NCBI GenBank assembly: GCA_902463905.1
Contig: CABQHF010000135.1
Location: 1-5,910 of the forward strand
From: an uncultured Faecalibacterium sp.
Lineage (GTDB): Bacteria > Bacillota > Clostridia > Oscillospirales > Ruminococcaceae
Length of the DNA stretch: 5,910 nt
Direction of reading: 5' to 3'
A program made the position numbers and the translations under genes. Positions 1 through 5,272 of the stretch are shown one piece after another; position 1 is the stretch's first letter; every line of letters begins with the position of its first letter. The notes under the pieces are model-generated. The model worked only from the letters and a program-made list of their open reading frames with translations. It did no database searches and was not told where the DNA came from.

Positions 1-241
1 GCTTGAACACGATGCTGCGGGAAGCAGCGATGGTGATGGGCTCACGGGTGCGGGGGTTGATGCCCTGACGCTCGGCGCGCTCACGCACCTCAAAGGTGCC
101 AAAGCCGGAGATGGTGATCTTTTCACCGTCTGCCATGGCCTTGCCCAGAGCCTCAAACATGGCGCTCACAGCACGCTCGGCGTCCTTCTTGCTCATCTCG
201 GTGTTTGCTGCCACCTGTGCGATCAGATCGGTCTTGGTCAT
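1..241 (-). CDS. hup: HU-family DNA-binding protein (3' end cut by window edge)
   Basis: The 80 visible residues start MTKTDLIAQVA and contain the HU signature: an N-terminal helical part (about 1-40), then KITISGFGTFEV (about 41-52) and the beta-arm region with INPRTREPI (61-69) and a following IAASRSIVFK. HU proteins are usually 90-95 residues, so about 10-15 C-terminal residues lie beyond base 1. HU dimers bind and bend DNA with little sequence preference and compact the nucleoid. The ATG at 241-239 is preceded by GGAGG (255-251) at 9 nt spacing, which supports this start. The gene sits 30 nt after mazG with no terminator between, so co-transcription from the mazG promoter is likely. In many Clostridia mazG-hup is followed by an S4-domain RqcP/YabO gene and yabP/yabQ sporulation genes; whether that holds here cannot be seen. 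Confidence 0.96.
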   Translation of the reverse strand, partial: MTKTDLIAQVAANTEMSKKDAERAVSAMFEALGKAMADGEKITISGFGTFEVRERAERQGINPRTREPITIAASRSIVFK

Positions 242-271
242 ACGATAAACCCTCCAAAATTCTATTTTGTG

Positions 272-1006
272 TTACTTCTTTCGTTCTATCGGGGCAGGCG
301 CATCCGCCTGAATACCGCTTGGTTCCTGCTGCAGGCATTCGGTGCAGAACCGCCTGGAGGCAAAGGTCAGCGCCTCTTCGGCGTCCACACCGGCCAGCCG
401 CATGGCGTTGGCCGCTGCGAACAGCAGCTCCCCCGCCGCGTCGGCGTCCTGCCGGGCGTTCCAGCCGTCCACGGCCTGCTGCAGAGCCTTTTGTGCCGCG
501 GCACCCGCAGGCTCCGGCACACCGCAGCGCGCCGCCCGCTTCTGCAGCTTCTGGGCGCGCATAAGGGCCGGCAGGGTGGCAGGCACGGTGTTCAGCTCAT
601 CTGCCAGGGTGGTGCGGCCCTTTTCCTTATTCTTGAGCGCATCCCAGCCGTTTATACCGGCATTCTGTGCGGCGGAGCAGGCAAAGATGTTCGGGTGCCG
701 GAACACCAGCTTCTCGCACACCTCGCGGCACACATCCTCAAAGGTGAACCGCCCGCGCTCCTCTTCGATCACCGCATGGAACGCCACCTGCATCAGCACG
801 TCGCCCAGCTCCTCCCGGAGCATGGCCGGGTCGTCGGCGTCGATGGCCTCCAGCACCTCGCAGGTCTCTTCCAGAAAATTCTTCCGGATGGAAGCATGGG
901 TCTGCACCTTGTCCCAGGGGCAGCCGTTTTCCGGGTCGCGCAGGATGCGCAGCACTTCCATCAGCTGTTCCGCGGTACAGGGTTCACTCGGCGCCCAGTC
1001 CAGCAT
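272..1006 (-). CDS. mazG: MazG-family nucleoside triphosphate pyrophosphohydrolase
   Basis: This 244-residue protein should hydrolyse NTPs/dNTPs to NMP and pyrophosphate, cleaning the nucleotide pool; E. coli MazG is reported to act on ppGpp too. The N-terminal domain has the family marks: CPWDKVQTH (29-37), the metal-binding EExxE helix (E46, E47, E50) and EELGD (E66, D69) followed by VLMQVAFHA, then FRHPNIF (102-108). The C-terminal half keeps the second MazG repeat in outline (GELLFAAANAMRLAG at 192-206, EEAL, SRRF), but its EExxE is replaced by LQQAVD (175-180) and the usual GD is GE (192-193), so that repeat is probably catalytically dead. An upstream in-frame TTG at 1024 is possible, but AAGGAGG at 1020-1014 lies 7 nt before the ATG at 1006, so that ATG is chosen. 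A promoter at 1037-1065 precedes it and hup follows 30 nt after the TAA. Confidence 0.95.
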   Translation of the reverse strand: MLDWAPSEPCTAEQLMEVLRILRDPENGCPWDKVQTHASIRKNFLEETCEVLEAIDADDPAMLREELGDVLMQVAFHAVIEEERGRFTFEDVCREVCEKLVFRHPNIFACSAAQNAGINGWDALKNKEKGRTTLADELNTVPATLPALMRAQKLQKRAARCGVPEPAGAAAQKALQQAVDGWNARQDADAAGELLFAAANAMRLAGVDAEEALTFASRRFCTECLQQEPSGIQADAPAPIERKK

Positions 1007-1013
1007 GGCAGGC

Positions 1014-1020
1014 CCTCCTT
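1014..1020 (-). promoter_or_regulatory. Ribosome binding site of mazG
   Basis: AAGGAGG reads on the minus strand 7 nt before the ATG at 1006-1004. It rules against the longer in-frame TTG start at 1024-1022, because that codon would lie upstream of this Shine-Dalgarno and has no good one of its own. Confidence 0.85.
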
Positions 1021-1036
1021 CCAAAAGATACTACAA

Positions 1037-1065
1037 ATTGTACCGCATACGCTGCGGTTTTGCAA
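1037..1065 (-). promoter_or_regulatory. Sigma-A-type promoter of mazG-hup
   Basis: On the minus strand TTGCAA (1065-1060, 4 of 6 to consensus) is followed after exactly 17 nt by TACAAT (1042-1037, 5 of 6). Transcription should start near 1030, giving a leader of about 24 nt that contains the mazG Shine-Dalgarno. It lies just after the terminator at 1116-1153, so mazG-hup is an independent unit. The spacer holds a perfect dyad (separate entry). Promoter strength and start site are inferred from sequence only. Confidence 0.75.
1042..1058. repeat. 17-bp dyad in mazG promoter spacer (possible operator)
   Basis: The sequence ACCGCA-gcgta-TGCGGT (minus strand) has 6-bp perfect inverted arms around a 5-nt centre. 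It fills nearly the whole spacer between -35 and -10 and includes the first T of the -10. This is where a dimeric repressor or a MerR-type activator would bind. No binding protein can be named from the sequence, and a 6-bp dyad can arise by chance. Confidence 0.45.
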
Positions 1066-1115
1066 GGGGATGCGGGCATTTCCCCGTATTTTTATGGAGA
1101 TCTCTCTTTTTTCGC
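1066..1115. other. Short non-coding spacer upstream of the mazG promoter
   Basis: These 50 bases lie between the terminator and the mazG promoter. I see no open frame with a ribosome binding site and no stable hairpin here. An 8-bp palindrome, GAGATCTC, is present around 1097-1104 but has no evident role. Confidence 0.5.
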
Positions 1116-1153
1116 AAAAACAGGGCGGCATCCTGCATAAGGGGACACCGCCC
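1116..1153 (-). terminator. Rho-independent terminator after the zinc-ribbon gene
   Basis: Reading the minus strand, GGGCGGTGTCC (1153-1143) pairs with GGATGCCGCCC (1133-1123) to form an 11-bp stem with two G-U pairs and a 9-nt loop, followed by TG and a run of five T (1120-1116). It begins 32 nt past the stop codon at 1186. The opposite strand also has T-rich sequence after the stem, so it could work in both directions, although no plus-strand gene reads into it. Confidence 0.9.
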
Positions 1154-1185
1154 GTTTTCCGTTTTTTACTGGGGCACTGCTGCTG

Positions 1186-1620
1186 TTACAGCTGTGCGCC
1201 GCACTTGTTGCAGAACAGCGCATCGTCCGAGACGGGTGCGCCGCACTGCGGGCAGGTCTTGCGGGGCTCTTCGGCAGGTGCTTTTTCAGCAGCCGGGGCT
1301 GCTTCGGCAGCAGGCTCCTCCGCCTCGGTGAACTCCACCTCTGCGGCTTCCGCCGGGGTCAGGGAGGCCTTCAGGCGGGCGATCTCGCCCTCGATGCTGT
1401 CGATCATCTCGATATATTTATCCACCAGCGGCTGGTTCTCTTCCTTGCCCTTGGCCAGACTGTAGACCAATGCACCCAGCTGGCGCTGTGCCTTGATCAG
1501 CTTGCCCTGCTCGTTGACGATCATGGCCTGGGTCTTGCCCTTTTCGGCCAGATTCCTGGCAGCGTTCCTGCCCTTTTCAGCGTATTCCAGGCCCATTTCC
1601 TTGATCTTATTGAAATCCAT
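1186..1620 (-). CDS. Small coiled-coil protein with C-terminal zinc ribbon, function unknown
   Basis: This 144-residue protein starts MDFNKIKEMG. Residues 1-90 are charged and helical, likely coiled coil, with two AEKG repeats near the N-terminus. Residues about 91-118 are a low-complexity Ala/Glu/Pro linker. The C-terminus is a zinc ribbon with two CxxC knuckles (C123/C126 and C137/C140). There is no signal peptide or membrane segment, so it is cytoplasmic. Similar small zinc-ribbon proteins are widespread in Clostridia without an assigned role; adaptor or nucleic-acid/protein binding is only a guess. GAGAGG (1634-1629) sits 8 nt before the ATG at 1620. The in-frame ATG at 1641 would place this Shine-Dalgarno inside the gene and lacks its own, so the shorter form is preferred. 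The gene is monocistronic, with its own promoter (1692-1720) and terminator (1116-1153). Confidence 0.85.
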   Translation of the reverse strand: MDFNKIKEMGLEYAEKGRNAARNLAEKGKTQAMIVNEQGKLIKAQRQLGALVYSLAKGKEENQPLVDKYIEMIDSIEGEIARLKASLTPAEAAEVEFTEAEEPAAEAAPAAEKAPAEEPRKTCPQCGAPVSDDALFCNKCGAQL

Positions 1621-1628
1621 AAAAGACA

Positions 1629-1634
1629 CCTCTC
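1629..1634 (-). promoter_or_regulatory. Ribosome binding site of the zinc-ribbon gene
   Basis: GAGAGG on the minus strand lies 8 nt before the ATG at 1620-1618. It decides between that ATG and the in-frame ATG 21 nt upstream at 1641, which has no comparable site. Confidence 0.7.
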
Positions 1635-1649
1635 TCTTCATCCATACAC

Positions 1650-1670
1650 GGCCCGGCCTGCGCCGGAGCC
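1650..1670 (-). promoter_or_regulatory. GC-rich hairpin in the zinc-ribbon gene leader
   Basis: On the minus strand GGC-t-CCGGC (1670-1662) pairs with GCCGGGCC (1657-1650), giving 8 G-C pairs with one bulged T and a GCAG tetraloop. Weak flanking pairs (two G-U, one C-G) can extend it. It lies about 15 nt after the expected transcription start and 16 nt before the Shine-Dalgarno. No T-run follows, so it is not a terminator. It may stabilise the mRNA or be a regulatory leader element. Confidence 0.55.
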
Positions 1671-1691
1671 ACGGGTTGTGGGGTCATGCTC

Positions 1692-1720
1692 ATTATAGCG
1701 CACTGCCTGTGCAAATGCAA
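1692..1720 (-). promoter_or_regulatory. Sigma-A-type promoter of the zinc-ribbon gene
   Basis: On the minus strand TTGCAT (1720-1715, 3 of 6 to consensus) is followed after 17 nt by a perfect TATAAT (1697-1692). The expected start near 1685 gives a leader of about 65 nt containing the hairpin at 1650-1670. The perfect -10 and ideal spacing make this the best promoter in the window despite the weak -35. Confidence 0.8.
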
Positions 1721-1798
1721 CGCACGGCCCGCATTTTTTACAGTTTGGTGCAGGTTTGGAAACAATTTTTTCGCATCTTATCTATATCTTGGGGTCTG
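1721..1798. other. AT-richer spacer after the nucleoside kinase, no clear terminator
   Basis: These 78 bases separate the kinase stop from the zinc-ribbon promoter. They contain short A-runs and a direct repeat of CCAAAC (minus strand, about 1742-1759) but no GC stem followed by T-run in the minus direction. Termination of the upstream operon is therefore not explained by what is visible. Confidence 0.5.
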
Positions 1799-2734
1799 TC
1801 AGGCCTTGCCGCCATAGAACTCCCGCAGCATGCTGTCGGGCGGCAGCAGATCCAGCGGCAGCGGGGCAACGTGCTCAAAGCGGCGGGCCGTCTCGTCCCA
1901 CAGCTCGGCATTGTGGCCTTCCAGCGTGAACTGGCGGCGCACCACCTCCAACAGGTTGGAGATCAGGCCCAGCTCGTAGGTGAAGGAGGTATCCAGCAGG
2001 AAATCCGCCGTGGTCTTGAACCCCTTGATGTAACGGGTCTCGCCGTCCAGCACATGGTCCCACATGGTCAGGGTCTTGGCCGGGCTGCGGCCGCGGGTGG
2101 CGGCATCCCGCAGGGTGCGGCGGCACAGGCGGATATCCTGGGTGTTGATGGCACGGCGGCCGTCGATACAGTATTCCTCCCGCAGGCCGGCGTAGATGCG
2201 GTAGATGTCATCGCCCTTCACAAGGCCGGTCAGCTCCGGGTTCAGGGCATGGATGCCCTCCACCAGGCACACGCCGCCCTGCAGGTCGATGGGCTCTGCT
2301 TTATCCGAGCGCTTCTCGGCCGAGAAGTCGTAGACGGGCAGGGCGGTCTTGCCGGTCTCGCTCAGCTCCCGCAGGCACTGCTTGATGAGGGGCAGATCCA
2401 GCGTGTCGGGGTTCTCGTAGTCCAGGGTGCCGTCCGGCAGGCGGGGGTAGAACTCCGCGCCCTTGAAAAAGTTATCCAGACTGATGACCTGTGCCGGGAT
2501 GCCCTGCTGCTGCAGTGCCCGGGCGATGCAGTGGGCGCTGGTGGTCTTGCCGCTGGCCGACGGGCCGGTGAGCATCACGATCTTTGCGCCGGACAGGCGG
2601 ATCTTCTCGGCGGCGTAGTTCACCCGCTGGGCATAGCTGCGCTCGCTCAGCTCTGCCAGAGCCTGGGGGCTTTTGGCCGCTACATTGTAAAGGTCGATTT
2701 CAACCAGTCGTTTCGGGACCCAGATCGTGATCAT
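1799..2734 (-). CDS. PRK/uridine-kinase family nucleoside kinase without TGS domain
   Basis: This 311-residue protein is a P-loop kinase that should transfer the ATP phosphate to a nucleoside, probably uridine/cytidine-like, in salvage. The Walker A motif is GPSASGKT (57-64). SLDNFF (85-90) supplies the usual substrate/Mg aspartate, followed by PRLPDGTLDYENPDTLD (97-113), VYDF (134-137), EGIHALN (159-165) and the lid motif RRTLRDAATRG (205-215). The C-terminal SMLREFYGG is also typical. These match the kinase half of long clostridial proteins of about 550 residues in which a TGS and a threonyl-tRNA-synthetase-like region precede it; here only about 50 residues come before Walker A. The ATG at 2734 overlaps the hemZ end by 35 nt. 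A TTG at 2776 would be in frame, but AAGGAG at 2752-2747 favours a start below it. The exact substrate is not shown by the sequence. Confidence 0.88.
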   Translation of the reverse strand: MITIWVPKRLVEIDLYNVAAKSPQALAELSERSYAQRVNYAAEKIRLSGAKIVMLTGPSASGKTTSAHCIARALQQQGIPAQVISLDNFFKGAEFYPRLPDGTLDYENPDTLDLPLIKQCLRELSETGKTALPVYDFSAEKRSDKAEPIDLQGGVCLVEGIHALNPELTGLVKGDDIYRIYAGLREEYCIDGRRAINTQDIRLCRRTLRDAATRGRSPAKTLTMWDHVLDGETRYIKGFKTTADFLLDTSFTYELGLISNLLEVVRRQFTLEGHNAELWDETARRFEHVAPLPLDLLPPDSMLREFYGGKA

Positions 2735-4169
2735 AAAAATCAGCCACTCCTTTTTTCCGTTCCAGTACCTCCGCAAAGCGCTGGATATACTCGTTCGGAT
2801 ACTTGAAATTGAAGATGCGCTGCATCCGTTTGCCGCCGTCGGCTACCAGCTTGGTGCTGCCGCCCGCACCGGCGGAAAGGATGGTCTGAACTTCCTCCAT
2901 GATGTAGATGTTGTAATATCCTTCATGGCCCGGCTTGCACCAGCCCACGTTTTCCAGGTTCTGCAGGGTGTTCTTCTGGCGGTAGAGGTAATAGGGCCGG
3001 TAGCCTGCCTGGGCCAGCAGGTGGCATTTTTCCAGCATGGCGGCCACATCGGCGTAGTCGTTCTCCCGCTGGTCCTCGATGACGATGCGGGAGGCCCGCT
3101 TGAGGGTCAGGGTGTGGACGGTGATGTTCTCCGGGTCCAAGGCGATGGCCTGCCGCAGACTGTGCTCAAAGCTCTCCACCGTGTCGCCGGGCAGCCCGGC
3201 GATGAGGTCCATGTTGATGTCGTCGTGGCCTGCTTTGCGGGCCTCGGCGTAGCAGTCCAGGATATCCTGGGCCGAGTGCTTGCGGCCGATGCCGGCCAGT
3301 ACCTCGTCCGAGAAGGTCTGGGGGTTGATAGAGATCCGGGTGGCCCCGTACTCCTTGATGACAGCCAGCTTTTCGGCGTCGGTGCAGTCCGGGCGGCCTG
3401 CTTCCACCGTATATTCTACGACTTTGGACAGGTCAAAATTCTGCCGCACGGTGCCCATGAGCTGCCGCAGCTGGTCTGCCGAAAGGCTGGTGGGGGTGCC
3501 GCCGCCGATGTAGATGCTGCACAGGGTCAGCCCGGCCTTGTCGGCCTGTCTGCGGATCTCCTCCACCTCTTTGCACAGGCAGTCCACATAGGGCTGCACC
3601 ATCTTGCGGTCGCGGTCGAGGTTGCAGCTCACGAAGCTGCAGTAGCTGCACCGGGACGGGCAGAACGGGATGCCGATGTAAAGGCTGTAGGTCTTGGGTG
3701 CGCTGCCCACTTTCAAAATAGGCTCCTGCAGGTCGGCGATGGCCTTGGCCATCCGGTATTTTTCCTCCGAGCAGTCGAACCGCTGCAGGAAAAAGCGGTC
3801 GATTTCCTCTGCGCTCCACCCGGCGGCACGCTTATCATGGATGAGGCGCACCGGGCGCACGCCGGTCATCTTGCCCCAGGGCGGGCGGATGCCGGTCCAC
3901 TGGCGCAGCAGGTCGTAGGTCAGGCTGGCCAAGGCAAACTCCGGCGTCTCGCCGCCGGCTTCCACCGGGGGCGGTAGCAGGGCTGAACGCTCGGCGCTGC
4001 GGCCGCCCTGCCGCACCATGGCCCACAGGCCTTCCGGCTTTTTCTCGGCCCACACGCAGTCCTCACCTGCTTCAGGCGGGGTGAGGGTAAGGGGTGCCAT
4101 GGGGTAAAACAGGCGGACCAGATGCTCCACCTCGTACCCGGAGGGCAGGCCCGTGATATAAATCTTCAT
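2700..4169 (-). CDS. hemZ: Radical SAM coproporphyrinogen III oxidase-like protein HemZ
   Basis: This 489-residue protein is a HemN-superfamily radical SAM enzyme of the HemZ branch, which in heme makers oxygen-independently converts coproporphyrinogen III to protoporphyrinogen IX. About 160 N-terminal residues (MKIYITGLPSGYEVEHLV onward) are the HemZ-specific extension. The [4Fe-4S]/SAM core follows: GIPFCPSRCSYCSF with C170, C174 and C177 (CxxxCxxC), IGGGTPTSL (221-229), RISINPQTFSDEVLAGIGRKH (278-298), DINMDLIAGLPGD (317-329), then YYLYRQKN (393-400) and NLENVGW (404-410). Length matches Bacillus HemZ (about 500). It starts 18 nt after the hydrolase stop with only a modest GAGAG (4180-4176) as ribosome binding site, which suggests translational coupling. 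The last 12 residues overlap the kinase start. Whether the substrate is truly a porphyrinogen in this organism is unknown. Confidence 0.92.
   Translation of the reverse strand: MKIYITGLPSGYEVEHLVRLFYPMAPLTLTPPEAGEDCVWAEKKPEGLWAMVRQGGRSAERSALLPPPVEAGGETPEFALASLTYDLLRQWTGIRPPWGKMTGVRPVRLIHDKRAAGWSAEEIDRFFLQRFDCSEEKYRMAKAIADLQEPILKVGSAPKTYSLYIGIPFCPSRCSYCSFVSCNLDRDRKMVQPYVDCLCKEVEEIRRQADKAGLTLCSIYIGGGTPTSLSADQLRQLMGTVRQNFDLSKVVEYTVEAGRPDCTDAEKLAVIKEYGATRISINPQTFSDEVLAGIGRKHSAQDILDCYAEARKAGHDDINMDLIAGLPGDTVESFEHSLRQAIALDPENITVHTLTLKRASRIVIEDQRENDYADVAAMLEKCHLLAQAGYRPYYLYRQKNTLQNLENVGWCKPGHEGYYNIYIMEEVQTILSAGAGGSTKLVADGGKRMQRIFNFKYPNEYIQRFAEVLERKKGVADFYDHDLGPETTG
2747..2752 (-). promoter_or_regulatory. 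Ribosome binding site of the kinase, inside hemZ
   Basis: AAGGAG on the minus strand lies within the last hemZ codons. It is 12 nt from the ATG at 2734, longer than the 5-9 nt common here. An ATT at 2740-2738 in the same frame would be at 6 nt, but ATT starts are rare, so the ATG is kept. Confidence 0.6.
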
Positions 4170-4187
4170 GTCGTTCTCTCGTTTTCG

Positions 4188-4802
4188 TTAAAAATCAGCA
4201 TTGCTGCGCTGGGCGCTGCGGATGAAGTAATTGTTGTCCAGTTCCTCCCCGAAGGTGGAAAACTCGCCGTGGCCGGGCAGCACCTGGGTCTCCCGCGGGA
4301 TGGGCAGCTTTGCCAGCTTGCGCAGGCTGGCGTTCATGGCGGCGCTGTCGCCGCCCTCCAGATCCGTGCGGCCGATGCTGCCTGCAAACAGGGTGTCGCC
4401 GCAGAAGAGATACTCCCCGCACAGCAGCACCACGCTGCCGGGGGTGTGGCCCGGCGTGTGCCATGCCGTGAACTGCAGCTCATCCACCGTTACCGTCTCC
4501 CCTTCCGCATAGCCGTGGTCGGCGCCGGAGAGCGGGTACATCCTGTCCCCGGCCAGATCCTCGGCCGCGCAGTAGAGGACGGCGCGGTACTTTGTGCGCA
4601 GTGCCTCGGCGCTGCCCACATGGTCAAAGTGGCCGTGGGTGCACAGCAGGGTGGTGAGCGCAGCGTTGTGCTCTTTTAAGATCTGCTCATAGTTCTGCAC
4701 GTCCGCCGCCGGGTCGATGATGACCGCATGGCCGGCGTCCGAGATCAGCAAAAAGGTATTGGTGTAGTACGGCGGGGGTGCCGGGATGTGAAATGCCTGC
4801 AT
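4188..4802 (-). CDS. Metallo-beta-lactamase-fold hydrolase, glyoxalase II-like
   Basis: The 204-residue protein MQAFHIPAPPPYYTNTFLL... is a cytoplasmic binuclear-metal hydrolase of the glyoxalase II/YcbL-like group. The metal ligands are all visible: HGHFDH (H56, H58, D60, H61), H119 in HTPGHTPGS, D136 in CGDTLFAGSIGRTDL, and H178 in VLPGHGEFS. The thioester-hydrolase groove region typical of full-length glyoxalase II is short, as in the compact YcbL type, so the substrate may be an S-acyl thiol or another small ester. Glutathione is uncommon in such anaerobes, so a glutathione substrate should not be assumed. AAGGAG (4815-4810), embedded in the last dtd codons, sits 7 nt before the ATG at 4802. 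That rejects the in-frame ATG at 4838, which would overlap dtd. A gene of this type between dtd and hemZ is a common arrangement in Clostridia. Confidence 0.9.
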   Translation of the reverse strand: MQAFHIPAPPPYYTNTFLLISDAGHAVIIDPAADVQNYEQILKEHNAALTTLLCTHGHFDHVGSAEALRTKYRAVLYCAAEDLAGDRMYPLSGADHGYAEGETVTVDELQFTAWHTPGHTPGSVVLLCGEYLFCGDTLFAGSIGRTDLEGGDSAAMNASLRKLAKLPIPRETQVLPGHGEFSTFGEELDNNYFIRSAQRSNADF

Positions 4803-4806
4803 GGGA

Positions 4807-5268
4807 TCACTCCTTCTTTTTCCACTCGTCGGTGTCAATGATGATGGTACAGGGGCCCTCGTTCACCAGCGACACCTGCATGTCGGCCCCGAACTCGCCG
4901 TGCTGCACGTCTTTGAGGCCCTGTTTGTTCATCTCGGCCAAAAACAGCTCGTAGGCGTCCACCGAGAGGGGCGGTTTTGCGGCCTTGATAAAGCTGGGGC
5001 GGTAGCCTTTTTTCGTGTCGCCGTAGAGGGTGAACTGGCTCACCACCAGCGCCGAATACCCAAGGTCCCGCGCGCTGAGGTTCAGTTTGCCCTCCGCGTC
5101 CGGAAAAATGCGCAGGCCCGCGCACTTATCCGCCAGTTTGGGCACGATGTCCAGGCTGTCGGTGTCCTTCACCCCCAGCAGGATCATCAGCCCCGGCCCG
5201 ATGGCCCGGGGCTCGCCGCCGTTTACTCGTACACTGGCCGACGAAACGGCCTGAATGACTGCTCGCAT
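4807..5268 (-). CDS. dtd: D-aminoacyl-tRNA deacylase
   Basis: This 153-residue protein has the full usual length of DTD. It removes D-amino acids (and glycine mischarged on tRNA-Ala) from tRNA, protecting translation. It starts MRAVIQAVSSASVRV. The catalytic-site motif SQFTLYGDTKKGYRPSF is at 77-93, and the Gly-cisPro motif NxGPxT is at 136-141 (NEGPCT) within GEFGADMQVSLVNEGPCT. The family more often has Val where C140 lies. AAGGAG (5282-5277) sits 8 nt before the ATG and overlaps the end of the RSH gene, 4 nt upstream. The rsh-dtd pair is one of the most conserved neighbourhoods in Firmicutes. Confidence 0.97.
   Translation of the reverse strand: MRAVIQAVSSASVRVNGGEPRAIGPGLMILLGVKDTDSLDIVPKLADKCAGLRIFPDAEGKLNLSARDLGYSALVVSQFTLYGDTKKGYRPSFIKAAKPPLSVDAYELFLAEMNKQGLKDVQHGEFGADMQVSLVNEGPCTIIIDTDEWKKKE
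4810..4815 (-). promoter_or_regulatory. Ribosome binding site of the MBL hydrolase
   Basis: AAGGAG lies in the final Lys-Lys-Glu codons of dtd, 7 nt before the ATG at 4802-4800. It selects this start over the ATG at 4838 and couples translation to dtd. Confidence 0.8.
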
Positions 5269-5272
5269 CGCG

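Noticed and set aside
242..271. TAGAAT as a separate -10 box for hup
   Set aside because: It has no -35 at suitable distance, and transcription would start at or after the hup Shine-Dalgarno.
269..1465. Long open frame on the plus strand (398 codons)
   Set aside because: It runs antisense over mazG, the terminator and the zinc-ribbon gene, has no family motif or good ribosome binding site, and is explained by GC-rich codon use of the opposite strand.
1699..1711. GCAC-aggca-GTGC dyad in the zinc-ribbon promoter spacer
   Set aside because: Arms of 4 bp are expected by chance, and the sequence does not match the mazG dyad.
1705..1736. Possible plus-strand terminator AAATGC...GCATTT followed by T
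   Set aside because: The stem is only 6 bp and AT-rich with a 12-nt loop, and no plus-strand gene precedes it.
1493..2806. Long open frame on the plus strand (437 codons)
   Set aside because: It is antisense to the kinase and crosses promoter and intergenic DNA. The translation is low-information Ala/Gly/Val/Gln-rich sequence with no domain.
2727..3977. Long open frame on the plus strand (416 codons)
   Set aside because: It is the mirror frame of hemZ, whose radical SAM motifs are unambiguous on the minus strand.
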